From contig JANYKV010000095.1 of the NCBI GenBank assembly GCA_025358055.1, positions 1 through 64,000 of the forward strand: a stretch of 64,000 nt of DNA, read 5' to 3'. Shown here in pieces: positions 54,629 to 63,818 of this stretch (positions are counted from its first letter, which is position 1; each line of letters begins with the position of its first letter). The DNA comes from Gemmatimonadota bacterium (GTDB taxonomy: Bacteria; Gemmatimonadota; Gemmatimonadetes; Gemmatimonadales; GWC2-71-9). The notes beneath the pieces are model-generated. The model was not told the origin of the DNA and searched no databases. It was given only the letters and a program-made list of their open reading frames with translations. The position numbers and the translations under genes are program-made.

Positions 54629-55476
54629 GGGGTCGGCTCAAACAGGCGAAGACTCAGGTCCAACGCACGGACCGAGTGGGTGAGGGCTCCGACCGAAATG
54701 AAGTCGACGCCGGTCGCCGCCACAGACGCCACCGTTTCGAGTGTCACGTTGCCCGACGCTTCGAGAGGTACTCTTCCGGCCGCTTGGGTCACTGCCTGCC
54801 CCAACGTCGCAAGCGACATATTGTCGAGGAGAATCTGGTCGACGTTGAGTTGGAGGGTCTCCTCGAGTTCCGCGAGCGTCTTCACCTCCACTTCGATCTT
54901 TCGCTTGCGAAGGTCACCCGCGCGGACCCGCCGCACCGCTTCGCTGATTCCGCCGGCCGCACTGATGTGGTTGTTCTTGATCAGCACCATGTCGAACAGG
55001 CCAATCCGGTGGTTATGTCCGCCGCCAAGCCGGACCGCCCACTTGTCCAGAACGCGGAGTCCGGGAGCCGTCTTCCGCGTATCGAGAATAGTGGCTCGGG
55101 TTCCTTTGACGGCTTCCACGAATTGCCGGGTCAGGGTGGCGATTCCCGACATCCTCTGCAGAAAGTTCAAGGCGGTGCGCTCTCCCATCAGCAACGCTCG
55201 ACCCGGACCGTGCACGGTGGCGATCGTGTCGCCAGGTTCGACGCGGCTCCCATCTTCGGCCAATTCAACCAACCGGGTGGTGGGGTCGAGCATGGTCCAC
55301 ACCCCGCGGGCCACCTCGATCCCCGCAATGACCCCGGCTTGCTTGGCAATCAGTCGGCCGCTCTGTTGCGTCTCGGCCGGAACGGTCAGCAGAGTCGTGA
55401 CGTCTCCGTCGCCGACATCTTCGGCGAGCGCGGCACGAACAATCGGGTCGATGGTTTCGTGGGACGGGTGTGTCAT
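54625..55476 (-). CDS. nadC: Nicotinate-nucleotide pyrophosphorylase (carboxylating)
   Basis: 283 residues carrying the full NadC signature: ALNFLQRMSGIATLTRQFV, DTRKTAPGLRVLDKWAVR, GGGHNHRIGLFDMVLIKNNH, EVEVKTLAELEETL, LLDNMS and SGNVTLETV. It joins quinolinate with PRPP to give nicotinate mononucleotide in de novo NAD synthesis. Length is normal. nadA and nadB are not in the window. Translation is coupled to the downstream D-aminoacylase gene. Confidence 0.97.
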   Translation of the reverse strand: MTHPSHETIDPIVRAALAEDVGDGDVTTLLTVPAETQQSGRLIAKQAGVIAGIEVARGVWTMLDPTTRLVELAEDGSRVEPGDTIATVHGPGRALLMGERTALNFLQRMSGIATLTRQFVEAVKGTRATILDTRKTAPGLRVLDKWAVRLGGGHNHRIGLFDMVLIKNNHISAAGGISEAVRRVRAGDLRKRKIEVEVKTLAELEETLQLNVDQILLDNMSLATLGQAVTQAAGRVPLEASGNVTLETVASVAATGVDFISVGALTHSVRALDLSLRLFEPTP

Positions 55477-55554
55477 GAGGCCGAGTAAGGGATAGCTGAA
55501 TTCTACCGTGCGCGGGGACGATGTGGCAACCGACCTCGATTATGTTTGGCTCCC

Positions 55555-56514
55555 ATGGCCGAATTGATCGATATCGCCGCCGCCGAACACCGGATCCGAT
55601 CCCATGTCCGCGAAACTCCGCTGGAGCACTCGGCCGGTTTGAGTGCGCTCACCGGCGCCGAGGTATACCTCAAGCTCGAGCATACCCAGCACACCGGTTC
55701 CTTCAAGGTTCGGGGCGCGTTGAATCGGATTTTGGCGCTCGACCGAGAGGAACGTCAGCGGGGCGTGGTGACGGCGTCCAGTGGGAATCACGGCAAGGCG
55801 GTGGCATGGAGCGCGAAACGCCTTGGCATCCGCGCCCGAGTCTTCTTGAGCACCACGGTGCCAGCGGCGAAGATGGCTGCGGTTCGGGCCCTCGGTGCGG
55901 AGGTCGTTCCGATCGAGCGTGATAATCTCGAGGTGGAAATCGCCGCGCGTGCGGAAGCGGAGCGCTCCGGGGAGACCTATGTCTCGCCGTACAACGATCC
56001 ACTGGTCGTCGCCGGCCAAGGCACGTTGGGCGCGGAATTGGGCCGGCAGTTGGAGCGGATCGACTCGGTTTTCATTGCGGTTGGCGGCGGGGGGCTCGTT
56101 TCGGGCGTTGGCCTAGCCCTCGAGGAGGCTCAGCCTTCCGCGTCGATCGTGGGATGTTGGGCGAAGAACTCGCAGGTACTCTACCAGTGCCTTAAAGCCG
56201 GCCGAATCATTGAGTATCCGGAGGAGCCCACGCTGTCGGATTCGACGGCGGGCGGAATCGAGCCGGGGAGCGTGACGTTTCCGCTGGCGCAGCGGGTGAT
56301 CGACGACATGCTACTCCTGTCTGAGGCGGAGATCCGGGCAGGCTTTCACGCGCTCCTCCACCAAGAGCACTGGATTGTCGATGGTGCCGCCTCGATGACG
56401 GTAGCGGGCCTGTTGCAGGCGCGAGCTCAGTATCAGGGCAAACGGGTTGTCCTCGTTCTGTGCAGCCGGAACGTCGACGACCAGCGGCTCACTTCGCTTC
56501 TCGCGGAAACCTAG
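55555..56514 (+). CDS. Serine/threonine dehydratase-type PLP enzyme
   Basis: 319 residues from ATG 55555; a TTG three codons earlier is possible. The type II PLP fold is clear: Lys in HTGSFKVRGA, SSGNHGKAVA, and the phosphate-binding VGGGGLVSGVG. No ACT regulatory domain follows, so it is the catabolic/short type (threonine or serine dehydratase, or serine racemase-like). It is divergent from nadC. Its end overlaps the convergent DUF559 gene by 26 bases. Confidence 0.9.
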   Translation: MAELIDIAAAEHRIRSHVRETPLEHSAGLSALTGAEVYLKLEHTQHTGSFKVRGALNRILALDREERQRGVVTASSGNHGKAVAWSAKRLGIRARVFLSTTVPAAKMAAVRALGAEVVPIERDNLEVEIAARAEAERSGETYVSPYNDPLVVAGQGTLGAELGRQLERIDSVFIAVGGGGLVSGVGLALEEAQPSASIVGCWAKNSQVLYQCLKAGRIIEYPEEPTLSDSTAGGIEPGSVTFPLAQRVIDDMLLLSEAEIRAGFHALLHQEHWIVDGAASMTVAGLLQARAQYQGKRVVLVLCSRNVDDQRLTSLLAET

Positions 56515-56893
56515 ACTCCAAGCGGGCTCCCATGGGCCAACAGCGCAGCCGGATCCGATCGAGCACCCCGCCGATATCGTTAAGAACCTCCGTCCGTTTA
56601 ATCCGGACTACCCGAAACCCTCGTCGCCAAAGCACGAGGTCGCGCGCCACCGCATAGGCCGAACGGCTGTCCGCGGGTGCGTCGTCTACTTCGACGATGA
56701 GCGAGGCGGCGGGGCAGTAGATCTCGATGGGAAATCCGAGGATGACCACGTGGCGCTGGAAGTGGTGACCCGAGAGCCGGCTCCCGTCCAACCTGCTCCA
56801 AAGGAGGTCCACCGCGTCACCGTGCCGAGAATCCTTGCGCTGAGTTTTCGAATGTGGGATCGGTGAGATTGAGAACTGTTGACGCGTGGCCAT
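56489..56893 (-). CDS. DUF559 (Vsr-like) endonuclease-fold protein
   Basis: 134 residues from ATG 56893; GGGAAGACCC may serve as SD, and an upstream in-frame reading to 57310 through the acyltransferase gene is rejected. Core GFPIEIYCPAASLIVEVDD and YAVARDLVLWRRGFRVVRI match DUF559, a family of predicted PD-(D/E)XK nuclease fold similar to Vsr. No methylase gene accompanies it. It overlaps the convergent PLP enzyme gene by 26 bases. Biochemical role is not established. Confidence 0.8.
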   Translation of the reverse strand: MATRQQFSISPIPHSKTQRKDSRHGDAVDLLWSRLDGSRLSGHHFQRHVVILGFPIEIYCPAASLIVEVDDAPADSRSAYAVARDLVLWRRGFRVVRIKRTEVLNDIGGVLDRIRLRCWPMGARLESRFPREAK

Positions 56894-56997
56894 GGGTCTT
56901 CCCGGTGCGTGACGTAGGGAAGATGGGGCGGCCTCCGGGAAGGGGCTAACCACTTTCGCACTGGGTGCCGCCAAACGAACGCCGCGCCGGCGCAGCT

Positions 56998-57585
56998 CTA
57001 TTCGTTCTTTCTCGGGAAGGCCGCGTAGAAATTCTTCATTTCCGCCACTTCCTTTTCCATGTCGCCGGTTACCCAGATGGTGGGACCAAAACCAACGGTC
57101 TTCTTCGCGTAGTTGAGGAATCCGAGAGTGACCGGGATCTTTCCACCGTCCGCGATACGGTAAAACCCGGTTTTCCACTGCGTCACCCTTTTCCGGGTGC
57201 CTTCTGGGGTGATGGCCAATACGAATTCCTTGCGATTGGCGAATTCCATCACCGTTTGATCCACGACCCCATGCGGTGCACTGCGATCGATGGACACACC
57301 GCCCAGCCACCGCATGAAGGCGCCAAGCGGCCGCGCAAACAGCTCACTCTTGCCGAGCCAGTGGGCTTCCAAGCGGTACTTGAACACCAGTGCCATCCCC
57401 AGAACGAAATCCCAATTGGAGCTATGGGGTGCCACAAGAATGATCATCTTGGGACTGTCAGGCAGCTCCCCGACAGCCCGCCAGCCCGCCAAAGAAAGGA
57501 TGGTTCGTCCAATCCATTCTGTAACCGCGTTTCCCCGGCGCGGGACGGCGGGTGGCACGACGAGATCGCCGGTGGGCTCACGCAT
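56998..57585 (-). CDS. 1-acyl-glycerol-3-phosphate acyltransferase-like protein
   Basis: 195 residues with the acyltransferase motifs VAPHSSNWDFVLG (HX4D, catalytic His-Asp) and PEGTRKRVTQWKTG (glycerophosphate-binding). PlsC-type enzymes acylate lysophosphatidate in the inner membrane. Shorter than typical PlsC (about 240) and with only one weak hydrophobic segment, so it could be a variant acting on another acceptor. Divergent from the S9 peptidase. Confidence 0.87.
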   Translation of the reverse strand: MREPTGDLVVPPAVPRRGNAVTEWIGRTILSLAGWRAVGELPDSPKMIILVAPHSSNWDFVLGMALVFKYRLEAHWLGKSELFARPLGAFMRWLGGVSIDRSAPHGVVDQTVMEFANRKEFVLAITPEGTRKRVTQWKTGFYRIADGGKIPVTLGFLNYAKKTVGFGPTIWVTGDMEKEVAEMKNFYAAFPRKNE

Positions 57586-57644
57586 ATCATGGTCCTTCGT
57601 GTCCCAGGTGGGTCGCGCACCGTTCTTATCCCGTGCAGGACGGC

Positions 57645-57673
57645 TTACCCTTCGCCCCCCTCAACAATACAAT
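57645..57673 (+). promoter_or_regulatory. Candidate promoter for the S9 peptidase
   Basis: TTACCC (57645-57650) and TACAAT (57668-57673) are 17 bp apart and end 17 bases before ATG 57691. The -10 is good, the -35 weak. No SD precedes the gene. Confidence 0.35.
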
Positions 57674-57690
57674 TAGTCCTCAACATCACA

Positions 57691-59979
57691 ATGGAGCCCA
57701 AAGTGCGCCGCTGGTTTCCCTTCGTCGCCTCCCGCCTGGTTTCCCTCGGGATGATCGTCGCGGTGTCCGCCGCGGCAGCCGCGACTCTGCTGCCCGTTCC
57801 GACCTCGGCCCAAGCCCCGTCCAAACGACCCATGACGTTTCTAGATGCTCTCCAATTGCGGACTGCAAGTTTGCCGACGCTTTCGCCCGACCTCAAGTGG
57901 GCGCTCTACTCGATCTCCAGCCTGGACTGGAAAGAGGGCAAGCGTCACACCGACCTGTGGGTCACGCCGATCGATCAAGGGGCTACGTCGGCGCGTCAGT
58001 TGACGTTTACCCGGGACAAGAATGAGCACGGCGCTCGTTGGGCTCCCGACGGCCGGTTTTTCCTCTTTCTCTCGGATCGTGATGCACCGGCAACGACCGT
58101 GGGTCAGGAACAGCTGTATCTGATGCGTCCGGACGGCGGCGAGGCCCGGCGTCTGACCGACGCCAAAGACGGTGTCGGCAACTTCGATCTCAGTCGAGAT
58201 GGAAAGTGGCTGGTGTATGCGGCGGGGAAGGCGGACGATCGCCAGCTTTGGGCGCTACGCCTCGCGGGCATCGATACGGCCCAGGCCGCGCAACTCACGA
58301 AGCACGCGTCGCCCATCGATACATGGCAATTTTCCTGGGACGGCAGCAGGATCTACTTCCTGGCCGCAGACAGCCTGGATAAGGACGACAAGACCCGCGT
58401 GGAAAAGAAGTTCGATGCTCGCCTGCGCAACGAGGTCAAGTCCCCCGTTCATCTGTGGGCCCTCGATATCGCCCAGAAGCGGGAGAGTCGATTGACACGC
58501 GACCCCGCTTATTCGGTGAGCGACGTCACCTTCTCACGCGATGGGAAGTGGCTTGGCTTTCGAGGCACACCCAACGACCGGTACCTGCGGACGGTCACGG
58601 AGACCACGATTTATGGAGATCTCTACTTACTCGAGACTTCCTCCGGAAAAATCGAGCGACTGACCAACAACACCGAGATCGCGGAAAGCGAGCTGTCGTT
58701 TTCGCCGGACGGCGTCCAAATCGCCTTTTCGGCTTCGGATGACTTCGCCTATTTTCGTAACACCCGCGTGTACCTGCGGCCGGTTTCCGAGCCCACCACT
58801 GCGTGGCGCAAACTCGGCACGTCGTTTGATGGAGACGTGTCGGTCGAATGGTGGTCGGATGACGGGAAGACGATTTACTTCAACGAGGGCATCAAGGCGA
58901 CCGAGCAGGTGCTCGCACTCAACGTGCTGGACGGGAGCGTTCGCCAGCTCACCACCACGCAGGCATCGACGTTCGCCAGCAGAACTCCGGACCGGCCGGA
59001 GATCTTCGTCCTGTACTCGGACCCTGTGACGCCCACGGACTACTACTTGATCGGAGGGTCGGGACAGCTCTCGGATCGAAGTCAGTGGAAACGGCTCACT
59101 CGCGCCAATCCGCTGGCCGATGATTTCCTCATCGGTGCCTCTGAGGAGGTGAGCTGGAAATCGGCGGACGGCAAGATGGTGGGTGGTATTCTCCTCAAGC
59201 CCGTGGGATACCAGCCCGGGCGACGATATCCGCTAATCGTCCAGATCCACGGTGGGCCGGCTGGGGCGGATCGGCTGTCCTACAACGAAGGATACGAATC
59301 CCAAGTTTATGCCGGTGAATCATACGTGGTGTTGATGCCGAATTACCGCGGCTCGAGCAACTACGGCGAGCGACATCGCTCCGAGATCGCAGGGAACTAC
59401 TTCCAACGCGGCTATGAAGACATCATGACCGGCGTGGATTGGCTTATCGCACAAGGTCTGGTTCACCCCGACAGTCTTGGCGTCATGGGGTGGAGCGCCG
59501 GCGGCCACTGGTCCAACTGGATCCTGACCCATACCACCCGATTCAAAGCCATTTCGTCGGGGGCCGGAACGATGAATTGGATTTCAATGTATGCCCAGAG
59601 CGACATTCAGCGAAATCGTCAATTCTACTTGGGCGGCAAGTTGCCCTATGACGACTTCGAGGCCTATTGGAAGGTCTCTCCGCTCAAATACATCAAGAAC
59701 GCGCGGACCCCCACGCTCATACACGTCGTGGATGGCGACCCACGAGTGCCTCGTCCGCAGAGCGAGGAACTTCACATGGCGCTCAAGAAACTTGGCGTGC
59801 CCACGGAGTTCTTCGTGTATCCGGGCACGACCCACGGAATTCCCGATCCTCGCAACCGGCTGCTGAAGGCCGTCGCGGAGTTTCGGTGGTTTGAAAAATG
59901 GATTCGGGGGAAACCCGGTTGGTTCCATTGGAGAGAGCTGCTGAAGACGCTGGACGACACCGAAGAAAAGAAGAATTGA
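57691..59979 (+). CDS. Prolyl oligopeptidase family (S9) serine peptidase
   Basis: 762 residues from ATG 57691; the longer frame reading back to 56965 crosses the acyltransferase gene and is rejected. Signal peptide (MIVAVSAAAAATLLPVPTSAQA), a beta-propeller of WD/PD40-like repeats (about 50-480: ARWAPDGRFFLFLSDRD, DLSRDGKWLVYAAG), then an alpha/beta-hydrolase with Ser in MGWSAGGHWSNW, Asp in VVDGDPRVP and His in THGIPD. It should cleave short peptides in the periplasm. Confidence 0.93.
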   Translation: MEPKVRRWFPFVASRLVSLGMIVAVSAAAAATLLPVPTSAQAPSKRPMTFLDALQLRTASLPTLSPDLKWALYSISSLDWKEGKRHTDLWVTPIDQGATSARQLTFTRDKNEHGARWAPDGRFFLFLSDRDAPATTVGQEQLYLMRPDGGEARRLTDAKDGVGNFDLSRDGKWLVYAAGKADDRQLWALRLAGIDTAQAAQLTKHASPIDTWQFSWDGSRIYFLAADSLDKDDKTRVEKKFDARLRNEVKSPVHLWALDIAQKRESRLTRDPAYSVSDVTFSRDGKWLGFRGTPNDRYLRTVTETTIYGDLYLLETSSGKIERLTNNTEIAESELSFSPDGVQIAFSASDDFAYFRNTRVYLRPVSEPTTAWRKLGTSFDGDVSVEWWSDDGKTIYFNEGIKATEQVLALNVLDGSVRQLTTTQASTFASRTPDRPEIFVLYSDPVTPTDYYLIGGSGQLSDRSQWKRLTRANPLADDFLIGASEEVSWKSADGKMVGGILLKPVGYQPGRRYPLIVQIHGGPAGADRLSYNEGYESQVYAGESYVVLMPNYRGSSNYGERHRSEIAGNYFQRGYEDIMTGVDWLIAQGLVHPDSLGVMGWSAGGHWSNWILTHTTRFKAISSGAGTMNWISMYAQSDIQRNRQFYLGGKLPYDDFEAYWKVSPLKYIKNARTPTLIHVVDGDPRVPRPQSEELHMALKKLGVPTEFFVYPGTTHGIPDPRNRLLKAVAEFRWFEKWIRGKPGWFHWRELLKTLDDTEEKKN

Positions 59980-60038
59980 AACCAGTTATTTTGGGCATCT
60001 GAGCCGTTGGGCCGGCCTCCCCTGTCTTTGGAGTTCCT

Positions 60039-61772
60039 GTGCAAAAACGCCACATATTGGCCAGAGTCACTGTGGTCACCTTGGTTCGATCCGTGACTCA
60101 ACTTTGCGGTGTCCTCGCTCTGTGGCCATTGGCCATTCAGGGACAAACGGTCACCGCCGACCTCATCTTCCGAAACGGTACGGTGTACACCGCGGATGAC
60201 AATCATCCACGCGCACAGGGGATAGCCGTTAAAGCGGGTCGGATCGTGTACGTCGGCTCCAATGATGGATTGAAGTCATACACCGGGGCCGCGACCCGAA
60301 CCATCGATCTGAAGGGCGCCACCGTCCTGCCTGGCCTCACCGATGCTCACTACCATCTGGCCGGCGTTGGCGAACGGGAAATGACCCTCAATCTCGAGGG
60401 TACGACCAGTCTCGCCGATTTCCTTGCCAAGGTCAAAGCGCGCGTCGCCACGGCGGAGCGCGGTACTTGGGTTGTTGGAACGGGCTGGATCGAGACGTTT
60501 TGGAAACCGCAAGCGTTTCCGACCCTAGGGGATCTCGATGCCATCGCCCCATCGAATCCCGTCTTCCTGGTCCGCGCCGACGGGCATGCGGCGGCCGTTA
60601 ACAGCGCTGCGCTTCGGATCGGCGGGGTTGACGCGAAAACACCGAACCCTTTTGGCGGGGAAATATCGAAAGACCCGAAGACCGGTCAGCTCACCGGCAT
60701 GTTGCTCGATGGCGCCATCGGTCTGGTGGCCGGAAAAATCCCCCCCCGCACTCCGGAGCAAGCAGCTCAGGCGGTAGTCCTCGGAGTGCAGCGCAGCCTC
60801 GGGCTCGGCTGGACCGAGATTCAAGACGCGGGCGGGTCATACCAGGAAGTGGAACTCTTTCGACGCCTATACCGCGAAGGCAAGATCAAACTTCGGATCT
60901 ACAAGGCGATGCATGGGCCGGGGCCTGACGCGGATCGGCTGATTCGTGAAGGCGCGCACGCTCCAGAGTTCGACGAGCGCTTTACCCTCCGCACGATCAA
61001 GGTGGTGCTCGATGGCGCGCTCGGTAGCCGTGGCGCGGCCTTGCTCGCCCCCTACTCCGATGCTCCGAATACCTCCGGCTTCTTCACGGCCAAGGAGGCC
61101 GAGCTCAGGCCGATGCTCCAACGGGCGTTGGGCGCCGGCATTCAGGTGGAGACCCATGCGATTGGTGACCGGGCGAACCGAACGATTCTCGATCTCTACG
61201 AAGAGGCGTTCAAAGCCGTTGCGGCTTCCGAACGCAAAGTGGCGGAGCCGCGGTGGCGAGTGGAACATGCTCAAATCGTCAACCCGGCGGACATTCCCCG
61301 CTTTGCATCATTGCACGTGATTCCGTCGATGCAGGCCTCCCACGCGATCGGCGATTTGTATTTTGCTCCCAAACGCCTGGGTCAGGAACGGTTGAAAGGC
61401 GCCTACGCCTGGCAGAGTTTCCTGAAGCTCGGGCTACCCGTCGCGGGTGGGTCGGACGCCCCGGTAGAACGGGGAGAGCCCATGATCGAGTTCTATGCCG
61501 CGGTCACTCGGAAGGACCTCAAGGGAAATTCCGGCGAGGGGTGGCACCCGGAGGAGCGGGTGACGAGAGCCCAGGCCCTCAAGATGCTAACGCTGTGGCC
61601 GGCCTACGCCGCTTTCGAGGAAGGACGCCGGGGCTCCATTCAGACTGGGAAGCTTGCGGATCTCACCGTACTCTCGGCGGACGTCATGGTGATTCCGGAC
61701 CTCGACATTCTCAAAACGCGCTGTCTCATGACGGTGGTGGGTGGTGAAATTGTGTATCAGGCGGCGCCGTGA
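60039..61772 (+). CDS. YtcJ-like amidohydrolase
   Basis: 577 residues from GTG 60039, with TTTGGAG upstream. N-terminal export segment (VTQLCGVLALWPLAIQG). The amidohydrolase-3 pattern is complete: GLTDAHYHLAG, HAIGDRANRTI and GGSDAPVERGEPM. Substrates of this subfamily are largely unknown. It overlaps the LpqC-like gene by four bases (GTGA) and lies 60 bases after the S9 peptidase, so these three form a likely secreted hydrolase unit. Confidence 0.9.
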   Translation: MQKRHILARVTVVTLVRSVTQLCGVLALWPLAIQGQTVTADLIFRNGTVYTADDNHPRAQGIAVKAGRIVYVGSNDGLKSYTGAATRTIDLKGATVLPGLTDAHYHLAGVGEREMTLNLEGTTSLADFLAKVKARVATAERGTWVVGTGWIETFWKPQAFPTLGDLDAIAPSNPVFLVRADGHAAAVNSAALRIGGVDAKTPNPFGGEISKDPKTGQLTGMLLDGAIGLVAGKIPPRTPEQAAQAVVLGVQRSLGLGWTEIQDAGGSYQEVELFRRLYREGKIKLRIYKAMHGPGPDADRLIREGAHAPEFDERFTLRTIKVVLDGALGSRGAALLAPYSDAPNTSGFFTAKEAELRPMLQRALGAGIQVETHAIGDRANRTILDLYEEAFKAVAASERKVAEPRWRVEHAQIVNPADIPRFASLHVIPSMQASHAIGDLYFAPKRLGQERLKGAYAWQSFLKLGLPVAGGSDAPVERGEPMIEFYAAVTRKDLKGNSGEGWHPEERVTRAQALKMLTLWPAYAAFEEGRRGSIQTGKLADLTVLSADVMVIPDLDILKTRCLMTVVGGEIVYQAAP

Positions 61773-62686
61773 TTCGTCGTGCTCTGTTTTTTGTTGCCGT
61801 TTGCTCCTCACCTCTCCTCGCGCAGGAAGACCGCCGAGAGAGTGTCGAGATCACCGCCACGCTCAGCCGCAGCTTTTTGATTCACCTCCCGAAAGGGTTT
61901 GGCCAGGGCAACAATCTCGCGTTGGTCCTTGGGATTCATGGCGACGGATTGAATGCCGCCGGGTTTGCGAAGCAGACTGGATTCAGTGCGCTGGCCGATA
62001 AGGCCGGCTTCATCGTGGCGTACCCCGAAGCGCTCAAAGGCCTGTGGGACGACCATCGCTCAACCGTGCCGGGGCCGCGGGGCATCAGCCCGGATGTGAA
62101 ATTCATCACCACACTGATTGATTCGCTGCTGAGACGCTACCCGATCGATCAGGGCCGGGTCTATGTGGCCGGCATTGGGAATGGTGGCGTATTCGCCCAA
62201 CGCCTGGCGTGCGAAGCCGCGGCACGCATCGTTGCCTTCGCGTCGATAGCCGGGAGCATGCCGAAGGATTTGTATCCGCACTGCCGGCCCAACGCACTCG
62301 TGTCGGCGCTCGTCATTCACGGCACCGACGACCCCGTGGTGCCTTTTCAGGGTGGCGATATTCTGAAGCCAGATCTCATGGGAGGGCCGCGTCGCGTGAT
62401 CCCCGCGATCCGGACCGCCACGTATTGGGCGGACCAGGATCGATGCCTCGCCGGCCCCAAGAGCGTGGTGCCGAACACCAACAGGCTCGTCACTATGATC
62501 CGCTACGCGAAATGCGATCAGCACACCGAGGTGGTGTTTTACTCGGTGAGCGGCGGCGGACACACATGGCCTGGCGGGGCCGAGGTACTACCGCGATCGG
62601 TGGTCGGTGAGGTACGCAAAGAGTTCAACGCGACTCAGGCCATCTGGGACTTCTTCAGTCGACACTCGCGATTCTTCCCGCAGTAG
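61769..62686 (+). CDS. LpqC/PHB depolymerase-like protein lacking the nucleophile serine
   Basis: 305 residues from GTG 61769 with a signal peptide (RALFFVAVCSSPLLAQ). The alpha/beta-hydrolase fold follows PHB depolymerase/feruloyl esterase relatives: HGTDDPVVPFQGG (Asp) and GGGHTWPGG (His) are intact. The nucleophile elbow that should read G-x-S-N-G-G reads AGIGNGGVFAQRLACE, with GGG-type Gly codon in place of Ser. It is therefore probably a pseudoenzyme or a binding protein. The change is a clean codon, not a frameshift. Confidence 0.85.
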   Translation: MIRRALFFVAVCSSPLLAQEDRRESVEITATLSRSFLIHLPKGFGQGNNLALVLGIHGDGLNAAGFAKQTGFSALADKAGFIVAYPEALKGLWDDHRSTVPGPRGISPDVKFITTLIDSLLRRYPIDQGRVYVAGIGNGGVFAQRLACEAAARIVAFASIAGSMPKDLYPHCRPNALVSALVIHGTDDPVVPFQGGDILKPDLMGGPRRVIPAIRTATYWADQDRCLAGPKSVVPNTNRLVTMIRYAKCDQHTEVVFYSVSGGGHTWPGGAEVLPRSVVGEVRKEFNATQAIWDFFSRHSRFFPQ

Positions 62687-62699
62687 AAAGAACCACCGG

Positions 62700-63818
62700 C
62701 TACACTTTGAGGAATGTTCCATTGCGAAAGAGGTACCGCAGGACGAGCCATTCGATGATCAACGCACCGCTCGCAACCACCACCACCCGCGCATCGGGAA
62801 CCAGGTGGGCCAGGCCGCCGAAGAAGAATTGGCTGATCCGCTCAAACGGCACGAACTGCTTCATCAGGTAGATCGTGATGGGATTCACGCCGATGATCAC
62901 GAACGGGAACGCCCATCGCTTCCACCCCGCGACGTCTATGGCATAATAGAACGCCGCCAAGAGCAGCAGGCTCCACCCTCCCGCCACCATGACATACGAG
63001 CTAGTCCACAAATTCTTGATGACCGGAAAGACCCCCCACCAGAGATAACCCACAATCAGGCATCCCAAGGCCCCTCCGAGCAGCCCCAGGCAAATGGTGC
63101 CCCGAGCCCGGCCCGAGCGGAGCCAATGGCCCGTTAGAACGCCCAAGAGCGCGGTGCCGATAGCGGGGATGGTGGAAAGAATGCCTTCATTGTCGCCGTT
63201 CGGGTAACAGCAGAATGTCCCCGGGATCAGGAGCCGATCCAGGTATCCGCCAAGATTCCCCTGCATCGAATAGTCACCCGCGGCAAACCCGGGCGCGGCG
63301 ATGAATCGGAGAATGGCCCAATACCCCAACAGCAGCGTCGCACAGAGGATGGCCTGGCCTCGCGGGCGGAGATGGATGACGGCGAGTGCCGCGAAGAAAT
63401 AGCAAATGCCGATGCGTTGCAGGACCCCCGGCCAGCGAAAGTGCGGGATGTCGAACTGCAGAATGCCCCAATAGAACCACCCGAGAAGGATGAGCAGCGC
63501 CGCACGTCGGAACACTTTCCAATGCGCCGCCTTCCGGTCCGCGGCGTCAGCACTGTACTTCGTCAATGAGAAGGGAAGCACGACGCCGACGATAAACAGG
63601 AACAGCGGAAAGATGAGATCGTAAAACCGAAACCCTTCCCATGCCACATGCTCCATCTGGGTCTCGAGCAACGGAATATGAAGCCATTTCCCAAGCGCCT
63701 GGAACAGGGCGTCGCCTCCGATAATCCAGAACATGTCGAAGCCGCGGAGCGCATCGATGGACGTCAGGCGATCATCACCAAGCGCGGATCGAGGACTGGC
63801 GGTTCGTGGTGTAGTCAT
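62700..63818 (-). CDS. DUF5009 / HGSNAT-like membrane acyltransferase
   Basis: 372 residues with about ten helices. It begins with LTSIDALRGFDMFWIIGGDAL, the SxDxxRG motif of heparan-alpha-glucosaminide N-acetyltransferase-like proteins, and has FYDLIFPLFLFIVGVVLPFS, RIGICYFFAALAVIHL and VNPITIYLMKQF. These move acetyl groups across the membrane onto sugars. Exact acceptor is unknown. It converges on the LpqC-like gene. Confidence 0.85.
   Translation of the reverse strand: MTTPRTASPRSALGDDRLTSIDALRGFDMFWIIGGDALFQALGKWLHIPLLETQMEHVAWEGFRFYDLIFPLFLFIVGVVLPFSLTKYSADAADRKAAHWKVFRRAALLILLGWFYWGILQFDIPHFRWPGVLQRIGICYFFAALAVIHLRPRGQAILCATLLLGYWAILRFIAAPGFAAGDYSMQGNLGGYLDRLLIPGTFCCYPNGDNEGILSTIPAIGTALLGVLTGHWLRSGRARGTICLGLLGGALGCLIVGYLWWGVFPVIKNLWTSSYVMVAGGWSLLLLAAFYYAIDVAGWKRWAFPFVIIGVNPITIYLMKQFVPFERISQFFFGGLAHLVPDARVVVVASGALIIEWLVLRYLFRNGTFLKV

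Noticed and set aside
56965-57690. N-terminal extension of the S9 peptidase frame
   Set aside because: It runs through the convincing acyltransferase gene on the other strand, and the signal peptide begins only at 57691.
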